Below, one piece after another: positions 1 to 8,485 of a DNA stretch of 64,000 nucleotides (position 1 is its first letter; each line of letters opens with the position of its first letter). The position numbers and the translations under genes are program-made. The DNA comes from Streptomyces sp. 130 (lineage in GTDB: Bacteria > Actinomycetota > Actinomycetes > Streptomycetales > Streptomycetaceae), in the NCBI RefSeq assembly GCF_007096885.1, contig NZ_VJNO01000005.1:62001-126000 (forward strand). The letters are read 5' to 3'. The notes under the pieces were generated by a model that made no database searches, was not told the origin of the DNA, and saw only the letters and a program-made list of their open reading frames with translations.

Positions 1-407
1 GGGAGCCCGATGCCGCAGACGGTGCGCGAGGCGTTGTACTCGAGCAGCCCCGAGCCCGCCAGGTAGCCGCGGGCGACGCACTCGACCGGGACCATCCGCA
101 ACGACCTGCAGATCATCGTGCGGCCCTCCCAGTCGGCGGGGGCCCCGGCGGGCACCTCGGTCGACAGGACGTGGTTGGGCACGAGGTCGGCGAGCTGGTC
201 GAACCACCACATGGAGAGGCGGGTCAGAACGCGGCCCTTGTCCGGGATCTCGGTCGGCAGCACCCAGTCGTACGCGGAGATCCGGTCGCTGGCGACCATG
301 ACGAGGTCACCGGCCTCGTTCCGGTACAGGTCGCGCACCTTGCCGGTGTGCAGGTGGGTGAGTCCCGGCACCTGCGCCGGCTCGGGCTTTTCTACGAATC
401 CGGACAC
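1..407 (-). CDS. purC: SAICAR synthetase, N-terminal part (runs off the window)
   Basis: Phosphoribosylaminoimidazole-succinocarboxamide synthase joins aspartate to CAIR in purine biosynthesis in the cytosol. The complement strand reads from a GTG at 407 (MSGFVEKPEPAQ...), then HTGKVRDLY and VASDRISAYDWVLP, the conserved N-terminal signature of PurC, and further on VECVARGYLAGSGL. About 135 codons are present; the 3' part lies beyond base 1. It is transcribed toward the window start. purD lies about 4 kb away on the same strand, with two other genes between them. The GTG start is chosen because the conserved region begins about 20 codons later and no other start is nearer. The family assignment is firm. 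Confidence 0.93.
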   Translation of the reverse strand, partial: MSGFVEKPEPAQVPGLTHLHTGKVRDLYRNEAGDLVMVASDRISAYDWVLPTEIPDKGRVLTRLSMWWFDQLADLVPNHVLSTEVPAGAPADWEGRTMICRSLRMVPVECVARGYLAGSGLLEYNASRTVCGIGL

Positions 408-524
408 GCTGCCTCCGCGTAGGTTGTTCCAAGAACCGTTCCGATTGTCCCGTATCCGGGAACGGCCGGCTGCGGAGGGGTGCCGTCCGGGTGGGCGGGG
501 AAGCGTGGAGTGGCCGTCCTCCGG

Positions 525-1988
525 TCAGGCGCGCTTGCAGATCCGGTCCAGGAGGTTGGCGGTGGCCTTCTGAATGCGGGCGTCCACGTGGCCGGGCCGG
601 TCCAGCGCCGGTGACCAGGCGAAAGTGCCCGAGGCGAAGACCAGGGCGCCGGACGGGGCCCGGTACAGGGACGTCTCCTGGTGGCGCATCACACCCTCAC
701 CGTCCTGGTACGGGGAGTGGGCGAGCAGGATGCGGTTGTCGTGCTCCGGCAGCGTGGTGCGCGGGAAGTAGCGGTCGGCCTCGCCCGCCACCAGGCCCTC
801 GATCTCGTCGCCCTCACCGGCGCCCGTCGCGTCCCACAGCCAGTGCTCCGCGTTCCGCACGACCAGGGGGTGGGGTTCGGGGACCCGGCCCGCGTACTGG
901 ATGCCGAGCAGCTGCTGCTCGGGGCGGTCGATCTCGCGCCAGAGCGCGGGCTTGCCGGGCCCCCGGCGCTTGCGGCAGGTGAGCAGCCGGTCCGGCACCC
1001 CGGACGCCGAGGGCCCCAGGCTGACCTGCCAGTACATGGTGTTGGCGGAGAGGTAGACCAGGGAGGTGCCGTGTTCGCGGGCGCGCTCGGCGGCGCGGCG
1101 CATGGGCACCGACCAGTACTCGTCGTGGCCCGGGAAGACCAGGCCCCGGTAGCGGGTGGGGTCGATCCGGCCCGCGTGCAGGTCGCGGGTGTCGGCGTAG
1201 GCGAGGTCGTAGCCGTAGCGCTCGGCCCAGCGGATGAAGTCGTACGCGTGCCCCACGTGCAGCGGGAGTCCCGCGCCCGCGTAGGGGCGGTCGAATGAGA
1301 CGGTGACCGCCGCGTCCTCCTCCCCCAGCAGCCGGCCGTCCTCGTCCCAGGCGTGGTAGAGGCTGGCGCCGGTCCGGCCGTCCTCCGGGTAGAGGTTGTA
1401 CGCCTGCCAGGTGACGTCCGGGAGGACGAGCAGCAGGTCCGCCGGGTGGTTGTCGCGGATGGTGAACGGGATGTGGGAGCGGTAGCCGTCGAGCGTGGTG
1501 AGCACGGCGACATACGCCCCGATCGACCAGTAGCTGGGGATCTGCAGCCGCCAGGACAGCCACCAGTGGTGGCAGGAGACCGTGCGGTCGGCGGTGAGGG
1601 GGGCCGGCTGGACGATGCCCGAGAGCCGCGGGCTCGTGGTGATCTTCGAGGCGCCGTCGCCCCCGTAGTGGCCGATCCGGTAGACGTCCACGGAGAACTG
1701 CTGCGGCGGGTCCACGGTGATGTGGAAGTCGATCGCCTCACCGGGGGCCGCGGCCCCCGTGGAGGTGAAGCCCTTGATCTGCCGCCGGACGTCGTCGGCG
1801 GTGCGGGTGCCGCCGTCGGTGGAGCCGCGGGACAGGGCCGGGTCCACGTACCAGGGCACGACCTGGCCGGTGTCGTCGAAGTAGTTCTCGCTGCCGCGCA
1901 GCCAGGGCAGCGGCCCCTGGCCGAAAGGGTCGGTCACGGCATGCGCCAGGGCACCCGATTCCCACCGACGGATATGTTCCGCCCCCAT
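525..1988 (-). CDS. N,N-dimethylformamidase beta-subunit-like protein
   Basis: A 487-residue protein matching, by pattern, the large-subunit C-terminal domain of N,N-dimethylformamidase: SVDVYRIGHYGGDGAS near residue 100, YNLYPEDG, a DRPY segment, and VFPGHDEYWS in the glutamine-amidotransferase-like part. That fold generally hydrolyses amides, but the substrate here is unknown and the small subunit is not adjacent, so I infer only a generic role. No signal peptide or membrane segment is evident. The ATG at 1988 follows a GGAGGGGGAGC stretch; a GTG one codon earlier at 1991 is an equal alternative. It lies between purC and purD on the same strand but is separated from both by more than 100 bases. 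Confidence 0.75.
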   Translation of the reverse strand: MGAEHIRRWESGALAHAVTDPFGQGPLPWLRGSENYFDDTGQVVPWYVDPALSRGSTDGGTRTADDVRRQIKGFTSTGAAAPGEAIDFHITVDPPQQFSVDVYRIGHYGGDGASKITTSPRLSGIVQPAPLTADRTVSCHHWWLSWRLQIPSYWSIGAYVAVLTTLDGYRSHIPFTIRDNHPADLLLVLPDVTWQAYNLYPEDGRTGASLYHAWDEDGRLLGEEDAAVTVSFDRPYAGAGLPLHVGHAYDFIRWAERYGYDLAYADTRDLHAGRIDPTRYRGLVFPGHDEYWSVPMRRAAERAREHGTSLVYLSANTMYWQVSLGPSASGVPDRLLTCRKRRGPGKPALWREIDRPEQQLLGIQYAGRVPEPHPLVVRNAEHWLWDATGAGEGDEIEGLVAGEADRYFPRTTLPEHDNRILLAHSPYQDGEGVMRHQETSLYRAPSGALVFASGTFAWSPALDRPGHVDARIQKATANLLDRICKRA

Positions 1989-2181
1989 CACGCTCCCCCT
2001 CCCTCAGGCCCCCGGATCAACAGTGGTGCGCCGTCAGTCAGCGCCGTTCCCCAGCACATCACATAACGCACGCACTCCGTCACCGTTCGTCGTGAATTGA
2101 CGTGAACGGAAGCTGTCGCTCCGGTTAAGCGGTTGTTCTCGGCCATCCCGTCCGCCACACCCGCGTCGGGCGGGGCCTGTT

Positions 2182-3888
2182 TCAGACGAGACGGACGGGC
2201 TTGTCGGTGCGTACGCCGACCGAGGCGAGCCAGGACCGCAGCGGTCCGGCGTCACCGTCCTCGATCAGGCTGAGGACGGGGCTGTCGAGGTCCGCGCGGC
2301 GCTCGCCGTCGACCAGCAGCGCGGGCCCGTCGAGCCAGTCCAGACCGGGCGCCGCGCCCGCCGTGTCCACTGCCGCGCAGCAGACCATGGCCGCGACGTG
2401 GTCGGCGAGCAGTTCGGTGCCGGTACGCGGCGGCTGCAGCGGGAACAGCGGGAGCGGGTCGGGGCCCCAGAGGGCGGTGAGGTCGTCTCCGGGACCGGGA
2501 CCGGGCCCCGGCGTGCCGGGGCCGGGGCCGCCCGCGCCGGGGCCGGACGGGCCGTCCGGGGCCGTCCGTGCCCGCTCCTGCGCCTCGGCCTCCTCGCGGG
2601 CCACGGCGGCGATGAGCCCGGCCGCCAGCTCCTCGCCACCGGCGTCCCCCGCCTCCAGGTGCTCGACCACGCGGGCCAGCGTGGGGACCCCGCCTACGGC
2701 CGCGGCGGGCGGCACGCCCATGGCGTCCAGGACGCGGTGCAGCCGGGCCGCCTCCGAACGCCACTTCCGGTCGACGACCTCGTCCGGATACCGCTGCCAG
2801 TCCACCGGGGCCCAGTCGGGGCCGGTCTCGGCGGGCCCGCCGTGGAACAGCCGGGCCGCCAGCAGCGACGCCGCCTCGTCGGCCGCCCCCGGCTCCTCCA
2901 GGAGGTCGCAGGCGGGCCGCTCGCCGAGCCGGGAGGCGTACCCCTCGGCCAGCCGGTCGCGGCGGGAGAGCTCGGTGAGCGCGGCGACGACGCCCGCGTC
3001 CAGCCGCGCGGGCCAGCGGCCCATCCGCCAGGCGGGCAGCGCGACCCGGGTCAGCAGCCGGTCCCAGCCGGCGTAGGCGAGGCCCACCTGCTCCTGCGCG
3101 ACGATCCGCAGCCCGTAGTCCACCTCCCGGGCGCGTGCGGACGCGGCGGCGGCGACCCCCCGCTCCATCTCCGCGGCGTGACCGCGACAGCTGCGCAGCA
3201 GTATCCGGGCGATCCGCCCGATGACGACGCGCGGCAGCCTCAGGGCCCGGCGCACCGGCCCCCGGACGGGGGCGGCTCCATCGGCGACCGCACCGTCCAG
3301 GCCCCGGACGAAGCGCCGGGCGGCGGCTATGTCGGGCTGGGCGGACGCGCTGGTGCCCGCGACGACCGGGGCGAGCAGGGCACGCAGCTCGGCGACCCGC
3401 ATCCACCACAGGAACGGTGAGCCGATGACCAGCACGGGGGCCGCTTCCGACCGCCGTGCGGGGCCGCCGGCCGCCGGATGGGTGCGGTCCTCCAGCCAGC
3501 TGTCGCAGTCGGGTGTGAGGGCTATGGCCGAGGGCGCGGGCACATCGAGCCGGTCCGCCAGCTCACGGACCAGGCGGTAGAGGCCGGGCGCCGCCGCCTC
3601 GCTGAGCGGAACGGTCGGGCTGACCGCCGGCTTCGCCCGTGCGACCGCGAGCGCGACGGCTCCCGCGATCAGCAGGACCACGACCGCGCAGGCGGCCACG
3701 GCCCAGCGCGCCGCGTCCCAGCCGCCGCCGGCCACGAACCCCCGCGCGCCCGCGGCGAACAGCACCACGGCCAGCGCCGCGGGCAGCAGCGCGACTGCCG
3801 TCGCCCTGCCGCGGATGCGCAGCAGGACGAGCGCCCGGGCCCGCGCCGCACGCGCACCCGGCTCCTCACCCGTACCGGTACCGGACAC
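2182..3888 (-). CDS. Membrane protein resembling M48 peptidases, zinc motif absent
   Basis: A 568-residue protein with two hydrophobic segments near the N terminus (about residues 30-50 and 58-80). The following region (LYRLVRELADRLDVPAPSAI, then VLVIGSPFLWWMRVAELRALLAPVVAG) has the layout of M48 peptidases just before and at the HExxH helix, but where HExxH should be the sequence reads LLAPVVAGTS. It should therefore be catalytically inactive as a zinc protease, if the resemblance is real. The C-terminal half is Pro/Gly-rich around residues 455-480 and otherwise unrecognised. Translation starts with GTG at 3888. The likely position is cytoplasmic membrane with a large cytoplasmic part. Function unknown. 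Confidence 0.6.
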   Translation of the reverse strand: MSGTGTGEEPGARAARARALVLLRIRGRATAVALLPAALAVVLFAAGARGFVAGGGWDAARWAVAACAVVVLLIAGAVALAVARAKPAVSPTVPLSEAAAPGLYRLVRELADRLDVPAPSAIALTPDCDSWLEDRTHPAAGGPARRSEAAPVLVIGSPFLWWMRVAELRALLAPVVAGTSASAQPDIAAARRFVRGLDGAVADGAAPVRGPVRRALRLPRVVIGRIARILLRSCRGHAAEMERGVAAAASARAREVDYGLRIVAQEQVGLAYAGWDRLLTRVALPAWRMGRWPARLDAGVVAALTELSRRDRLAEGYASRLGERPACDLLEEPGAADEAASLLAARLFHGGPAETGPDWAPVDWQRYPDEVVDRKWRSEAARLHRVLDAMGVPPAAAVGGVPTLARVVEHLEAGDAGGEELAAGLIAAVAREEAEAQERARTAPDGPSGPGAGGPGPGTPGPGPGPGDDLTALWGPDPLPLFPLQPPRTGTELLADHVAAMVCCAAVDTAGAAPGLDWLDGPALLVDGERRADLDSPVLSLIEDGDAGPLRSWLASVGVRTDKPVRLV

Positions 3889-4114
3889 GGCTGGACCTCA
3901 CCCCCTCTGCCCCCACGGCGGTGTTGCTCACTCCCCCACCATGGCACCCGCCACTGACATCGCAATGCCGGTGGGCCAAGTGCCGGAACGCTTGCGCCGC
4001 ACCCTAGTTGGGGGTGCGGCGGGCGTCATCCGGATGGCTCAGCCGTCACTCGATGGAATGGCTTTGGTCAAAGGTGTTGAGGGACAGCGGGTCAGCGGGG
4101 TACGGGCCGCGCCC

Positions 4115-4230
4115 GGCGCGCGTCCGGCTCAAGCCCCCTCGCGCGCCGCGCATCCGGCTCAAGCCCCCTCGCGCGCCGCGCATCCGGCTCAAGCCCCCTC
4201 GCGCGCCGCGCATCCGGCTCAGGCCCCCGC
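4115..4230. repeat. 30-bp tandem repeats across the purD stop codon
   Basis: Three full or near-full copies of a 30-bp unit start at 4141, 4171 and 4201, preceded by a partial copy from about 4115. The unit contains GCATCCGGCTCAAGCCCC. The purD stop (TCA at 4219-4221) sits within the last copy, so each upstream unit carries a duplicate of the stop triplet and its surroundings. This looks like minisatellite expansion of the gene's 3' end. It is not a CRISPR array: there are no spacers. Confidence 0.85.
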
Positions 4231-5487
4231 GCCCGCCGCTTCCTCCGCGGCCTTCTTCGCGATGTCCGTACGGAGCTGGGAGCCGTCGAGCCGGATCCGC
4301 GCCGCCGCCGCGTAGGCACGCTCGCGGGCGCCCGCCAGGTCATCGGCCGTCGCCGTCACGGACAGCACCCGGCCGCCCGCGCTGACGATCGCGTCCCCGT
4401 CGCGCTTGGTGCCGGCGTGCAGCACGTACGCGTGCGGGGCGTCCTGCGCCGCGACCTCGTCCAGCCCCTCGATCGGGTCGCCCGTGCGCGGGGTGCCCGG
4501 GTAGTTGTGCGAGGCGATGACCACCGTGACGGCCGCCTCGTCGCGCCACGCCAGGGGCGGCAACTGGTCCAGGGTGCCGTCGGCGGCGCCGAGCAGCACG
4601 CCGGCCAGCGGCGTGCGCAGGCGCGCCAGGACGACCTGGGTCTCCGGGTCGCCGAACCGGGCGTTGAACTCGATGACCCGCACGCCGCGCGAGGTGATCG
4701 CGAGGCCCGCGTACAGCAGACCCGAGAAGGGCGTGCCGCGTCGGCGCAGCTCGTCGACGGTCGGCTGGAGCACCGATTCCATGACCTCGTCGACCAGCTT
4801 GGGGTCGGCCCAGGGCAGGGGGGAGTACGCGCCCATGCCGCCGGTGTTCGGACCCTCGTCGCCGTCGAGGGCGCGCTTGAAGTCCTGGGCGGGCTGGAGC
4901 GGCAGCACGGTGGTGCCGTCGGTGATCGCGAAGAGGCTCACCTCGGGGCCGTCGAGGAACTCCTCGATGACCACCCGGTCGCAGGCCAGCGCGTGGGCGC
5001 GGGCCACCTCGACGTCCTCGGTCACGACGACGCCCTTGCCCGCGGCCAGACCGTCGTCCTTGACCACGTACGGGGCACCGAACGCGTCGAGGGCGCTGTC
5101 GATCTCGGCGGGCGTGGTGCACACGTAGCTGCGGGCGGTGGGCACGCCCGCTCCGGCCATGACGTCCTTGGCGAACGCCTTCGAGCCCTCCAGCTGCGCG
5201 GCGGCGGCGGACGGGCCGAAGCACGGGATGCCCGCGGCGCGCACCGAGTCGGCGACACCGGCGACGAGCGGCGCCTCCGGGCCGACGACCACCAGCCCGG
5301 CGCCCAGCTCGGCGGCGAGGCGCGCGACGGCGGCGCCGTCGAGGGCGTCGACCGGGTGCAGTTCGGCCACCTCTGCGATGCCGGCGTTGCCGGGGGCGCA
5401 GTACAGATCGGTGACGTCGGGGTCGAGGGACAGAGAGCGGCACAGGGCGTGTTCGCGGGCGCCGCCGCCGATGACGAGGACCTTCAC
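4219..5487 (-). CDS. purD: Phosphoribosylamine-glycine ligase
   Basis: GAR synthetase ligates glycine to phosphoribosylamine using ATP, the second step of purine biosynthesis. The protein begins [16 protein letters not shown] at a GTG (5487) and runs 422 residues, the usual length. It shows APGNAGI, the ATP-grasp segments [16 protein letters not shown] and [20 protein letters not shown], and the family signature region [12 protein letters not shown]. The open frame extends far upstream, but that part is antisense-like to dnaX coding and is rejected because conserved PurD sequence starts at 5487. The stop lies inside a tandem repeat array. Confidence 0.96.
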   Translation of the reverse strand: MKVLVIGGGAREHALCRSLSLDPDVTDLYCAPGNAGIAEVAELHPVDALDGAAVARLAAELGAGLVVVGPEAPLVAGVADSVRAAGIPCFGPSAAAAQLEGSKAFAKDVMAGAGVPTARSYVCTTPAEIDSALDAFGAPYVVKDDGLAAGKGVVVTEDVEVARAHALACDRVVIEEFLDGPEVSLFAITDGTTVLPLQPAQDFKRALDGDEGPNTGGMGAYSPLPWADPKLVDEVMESVLQPTVDELRRRGTPFSGLLYAGLAITSRGVRVIEFNARFGDPETQVVLARLRTPLAGVLLGAADGTLDQLPPLAWRDEAAVTVVIASHNYPGTPRTGDPIEGLDEVAAQDAPHAYVLHAGTKRDGDAIVSAGGRVLSVTATADDLAGARERAYAAAARIRLDGSQLRTDIAKKAAEEAAGAGA

Positions 5488-5570
5488 GGGGTGCAGCCTA
5501 GCCGTCGGGGCGCGGCGCCCTTGACGGCCGCCGGTCCGTGGACAGGGGGCGGCGTCCGGCACCGGCCCGG

Positions 5571-7754
5571 CTACTCGTTGGTGTACTCCTCGACCACCGT
5601 GGCACCCAGCTCGCGCACGATCAGCTCGTGCCCGGAGAGCGCGGAGTCGACCAGGTCGGGGTCGTCGGCCTCCGGGATGTCGTCCTCGGGGGCGACCGGC
5701 TTCGGCGCTTCGGGGGCCGCGTAGGGGGCGGGCGGCGGCCCGGCCGAGGGGCCGGGGCCGGGGGCGGGCTGCTGCGGCGCGGGGGCCGGGGCGGGCGCCG
5801 GGGCGGCCGGCCGCTCGTACGGCTGCGGCGCGGGCGCGGCGGGGCGCTGCGCGACGGGCGGCGGGCTGTACGGACGCTGGCCACCGCCCGACGGGGGCTG
5901 CGAGGGCTGTCCGGCGCCGCCCGACGGGTCGACGATCGCCTCGATCTTCCACTGGGCGTTGAACTGCTCGGCCAGCGCCTGCCGCAGCACGTCCTCGCTG
6001 CCGCTGCTCGTGAAGTTGTCCCGCGCACCGGCGTTGAGGAAGCCGATCTGCAGGGTGCTGCCGTCGAACCCGGTCACCTGGGCGTTCTGGCTGAGAAGGA
6101 TCCACGTGAAACGTCGGCGGTTCTTCACCGCCTCCAGGATGTCGGGCCACATGTTGCGCACCTGGCCGGCGCCCTGCGCCATGCCCGGGGCGGGCTCGGA
6201 CGCCGCAGGGCCGGGGGGCGCGGCGGGGGCGCCCTGCGGAGCCGGGGCCGGGGCGGAGGCCCGGCCGGGCGCGGCGGTGGTGGGCCAGCCACCGGGCCGG
6301 CGCCCCTGGTCCGGGGCGGACGCGGCGGTGGGCCAGGCCCCGGGCCGCTGCCCGGCGGCGGGCGCCTCCGCGGGCGGCGGGGGCTGCACGGGGGCGGGGG
6401 GCGGGGTCTGGGGCGCGAAGGGGGCGGGGGGCTGGGGCGCGAGGGGGGCGGGGGGCTGCGCGTCCCCCCGGGCGGCGGCGCGGGCGGCGGCGGGCCCGGC
6501 GTCCGGCGGGGGGGCGGGCGGGACCGGTGCGTGGGCGAGGGCCTCGGGGCCCGGCACGTACCCCATGGCGGGGCCGGGGCCGGTGCTGGCGAAGGAGGCG
6601 CCCCGCTCCAGCCGGTCCAGCCGGGCCTGCATCGAGCGCTCGTCGTCGAACGCGGCGGGCAGCAGGACCCGGGCGCAGATGAGCTCGACCTGGAGGCGCG
6701 GCGAGGTGGCGCCACGCATCTCCGTAAGCCCTTCGTTGACCAGGTCGGCGGCGCGGCTCAGCTCGGCGGCCCCGAACACGGACGCCTGGGCCTGCATCCG
6801 CTCCACGACGTCGGCGGGCGCGTCGATCAGCCCCTTCTCGCCGGCGTCGGGCACGGCGGCCAGGATCACCAGGTCGCGCAGCCGCTCCAGCAGGTCGGCG
6901 ACGAACCGGCGCGGGTCGTTGCCGCCCTCGATGACCCGGTCCACGACCTCGAAGGCCGCGGCCCCGTCGCCCGCCGCGAAGGCGTCCACGATCGAGTCGA
7001 GCAGCGAGCCGTCCGTATAACCGAGCAGAGCCGTCGCCATGGCGTACGTCACACCATCGTCGCCCGCACCGGCGAGCAGCTGGTCCATGACGGACATCGA
7101 GTCACGCACGGACCCGGCCCCGGCGCGCACGACGAGCGGCAGGACGCCGTCGTCCACGTGGCTGTTCTCCCGGCCGCAGACCTCGGCGAGATAGTCGCGC
7201 AGGGTCCCCGGAGGCACGAGGCGGAACGGATAGTGATGCGTGCGCGACCGAATGGTCCCGATGACCTTCTCGGGCTCCGTGGTCGCGAAGATGAACTTCA
7301 GGTGCTCCGGCGGCTCCTCCACCACCTTCAGCAGGGCGTTGAACCCCGCCGACGTCACCATGTGCGCCTCGTCGATGATGTAGATCTTGTAACGACTGGA
7401 AGCGGGCCCGAAGAACGCCTTCTCCCGGAGATCACGGGCGTCGTCCACACCACCGTGCGAAGCCGCGTCGATCTCGATGACATCGATGGATCCCGGCCCG
7501 TTGCGCGCCAGGTCACGGCAGGACTGGCACTCCCCGCAAGGCGTGGGCGTGGGCCCCTGCTCGCAGTTCAGACAGCGGGCCAGAATGCGCGCACTCGTCG
7601 TCTTGCCGCAGCCTCGCGGGCCGCTGAACAGGTACGCGTGATTGACCCGGTTGTTCCGCAGGGCCTGCTGGAGCGGGTCAGTGACATGCTCCTGACCGAT
7701 GACCTCGGCGAACGACTCGGGGCGGTAGCGGCGGTACAGCGCAAGGGACGACAC
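5571..7754 (-). CDS. dnaX: DNA polymerase III subunit gamma/tau
   Basis: The clamp-loader ATPase of the replisome. The first 16 or so residues read SSLALYRRYRPESFAEVIGQ, the universal DnaX start. Walker A is GPRGCGKTT, the zinc-binding module is CLNC...CGECQSC, Walker B is YIIDEAH, and sensor 1 is FATTEPEKV. The C-terminal half (from about residue 400) is Pro/Ala-rich linker followed by a short globular region (WPDILEAVKNRRRFTWILLS) and an acidic tail. Start is GTG at 7754; the reading frame stays open to 7850 but the extra N terminus overlaps the SRP RNA gene and is not conserved-looking. Length is 727 residues, typical for Streptomyces. Confidence 0.96.
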   Translation of the reverse strand: MSSLALYRRYRPESFAEVIGQEHVTDPLQQALRNNRVNHAYLFSGPRGCGKTTSARILARCLNCEQGPTPTPCGECQSCRDLARNGPGSIDVIEIDAASHGGVDDARDLREKAFFGPASSRYKIYIIDEAHMVTSAGFNALLKVVEEPPEHLKFIFATTEPEKVIGTIRSRTHHYPFRLVPPGTLRDYLAEVCGRENSHVDDGVLPLVVRAGAGSVRDSMSVMDQLLAGAGDDGVTYAMATALLGYTDGSLLDSIVDAFAAGDGAAAFEVVDRVIEGGNDPRRFVADLLERLRDLVILAAVPDAGEKGLIDAPADVVERMQAQASVFGAAELSRAADLVNEGLTEMRGATSPRLQVELICARVLLPAAFDDERSMQARLDRLERGASFASTGPGPAMGYVPGPEALAHAPVPPAPPPDAGPAAARAAARGDAQPPAPLAPQPPAPFAPQTPPPAPVQPPPPAEAPAAGQRPGAWPTAASAPDQGRRPGGWPTTAAPGRASAPAPAPQGAPAAPPGPAASEPAPGMAQGAGQVRNMWPDILEAVKNRRRFTWILLSQNAQVTGFDGSTLQIGFLNAGARDNFTSSGSEDVLRQALAEQFNAQWKIEAIVDPSGGAGQPSQPPSGGGQRPYSPPPVAQRPAAPAPQPYERPAAPAPAPAPAPQQPAPGPGPSAGPPPAPYAAPEAPKPVAPEDDIPEADDPDLVDSALSGHELIVRELGATVVEEYTNE

Positions 7755-7822
7755 ACCTACGAGGTTATCGGGGCGCACTGACAACCGGCCCCGGCCGTGA
7801 CCCGCACCACCCGCGAACGCAA

Positions 7823-7918
7823 GGGCCCCCCACGCACCCGCCAGAGCCAACCTACCCTTGCTGCCTTCCGGCCCTGGGGGAGTTCAGTCAGATAGCGCCA
7901 CGTGAGGGGCTGACGCCC
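7823..7918 (-). ncRNA. ffs: Signal recognition particle 4.5S RNA, bacterial small type
   Basis: On the complement strand the apical domain reads CAGGGCCGGAAGGCAGCAAG, the nearly invariant SRP RNA helix 8 loop. Outer arms pair: CCCCUCACG near the 5' end with CGUGGGGGG near the 3' end (9 base pairs with one G-U). The RNA assembles with Ffh and targets membrane proteins. The ends are set from the pairing and could be off by a few bases. It sits upstream of dnaX on the same strand. Confidence 0.88.
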
Positions 7919-8023
7919 ACCTTAACCGATCCCCACCCCCGCAAGTCCACCTAGGGCCCCGCCCCGACCCCTCACCGGGAACGGGTTCGCGAGCACTCCT
8001 CAACGTCTTGTATTGTTTGCGGC

Positions 8024-8111
8024 GGAGGATTCGCCTAGTGGCCTAGGGCGCACGCTTGGAAAGCGTGTTGGGGGCAACCCCTCACGAGTTCGAATCTCGT
8101 ATCCTCCGCCA
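8024..8111 (+). tRNA. tRNA-Ser (anticodon GGA)
   Basis: The acceptor stem GGAGGAT (8024-8030) pairs with ATCCTCC (8101-8107), followed by discriminator G and an encoded CCA (8109-8111). The anticodon stem-loop CGCTTGGAAAGCG gives anticodon GGA, reading UCC and UCU. A long variable arm (TTGGGGGCAACCCCT) is typical of class II serine tRNAs, and the T arm is CGAGTTCGAATCTCG. Its 3' 56 bases are the attachment site of the island to the right; integration leaves the gene intact. Confidence 0.97.
8056..8111 (+). other. Left attachment site (attL) inside tRNA-Ser
   Basis: The last 56 bases of the tRNA, from the anticodon loop TTGGAAAGCG to the encoded CCA, are repeated without mismatch at 33342-33397. 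Use of a tRNA 3' half as att core is the known behaviour of tyrosine integrases of actinobacterial elements and phages. Together the two copies delimit about 25.3 kb of inserted DNA. Confidence 0.93.
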
Positions 8112-8128
8112 CGGCTGACCAGCCGAAA

Positions 8129-8163
8129 CGAAGGTCCCGACCGCCCAGCGGCCGGGACCTTCG
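8129..8163 (+). terminator. Hairpin terminator behind tRNA-Ser
   Basis: CGAAGGTCCCGACCGC pairs with GCGGCCGGGACCTTCG around a CCA loop (one mismatch). It lies 18 bases after the tRNA. A diverged copy of this hairpin with its tRNA-end flank occurs at about 11888-11973, which is evidence of repeated integration at this site. Confidence 0.75.
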
Positions 8164-8171
8164 TCGTTGTG

Positions 8172-8195
8172 TGGTCTCAGTTCTGGTCTCAGTTA
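8172..8195. repeat. Direct repeat TGGTCTCAGTT(C/A), candidate integrase arm site
   Basis: Two tandem 12-base units TGGTCTCAGTTC and TGGTCTCAGTTA. The 20-base block TGGTCTCAGTTCTGGTCTCA recurs exactly at 33226-33245, just inside the right att site, and CACCTTGGTCTC is shared between 11960 and 33221. Symmetric placement near both ends of the island suggests arm-type binding sites for the recombinase or excisionase; this is inference. Confidence 0.5.
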
Positions 8196-8410
8196 GTGTT
8201 CTGGGCCATTGAGCTCGAGGACCAGCCCGTGATCGCCATCACGATCCGCTCCGGCACACCGGGCAGGAGCAGGACAGTCAGGCGGCGTGGCGACCGTCGC
8301 GAATACCGGCCTTGCACACGAGTCGCTTCCGGTGGCGGTAGTCGGTGCTCGGGTTGGGCGGCTCGCCGGTCTCCGAGGCGAAGGCGTACGACTTCTCGTC
8401 TGCGACGGGG
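8189..8410 (-). pseudogene. Tyrosine integrase fragment (older element)
   Basis: Read on the complement strand, this piece gives KSYAFASETGEPPNPSTDYR then KAGIRDGRHAA and, after a frameshift, TVLLLPGVPERIVMAITGW. It matches segment by segment the intact-looking integrase at 12109-13880 (KGYVFTSPTGEPLNPNTDYH, KAAGVRDARLHDARHTA, TVLLILGVSDAVVDAIMGW). Only about 70 codons of the catalytic domain survive, with frameshift and loss of both ends, so it cannot make a recombinase. Its position directly beside the tRNA is where an integrase is expected, which suggests it belonged to an earlier element that brought the restriction system. Confidence 0.75.
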
Positions 8411-8485
8411 AGATCCTCGTGCGCATGACCTTCTCCGTGCGGCAAGATGTGGGCTTACAGCCGACGACTCTGAGAAGGAAACCAC

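Noticed and set aside
4115..4230. CRISPR array
   Set aside because: Repeats are directly adjacent without spacers, and no cas gene is near.
5538..7781. 747-codon open frame on the plus strand opposite dnaX
   Set aside because: Composition is a Gly/Arg/Val-rich mirror of dnaX; no motif is visible, and the opposite strand carries full DnaX signatures.
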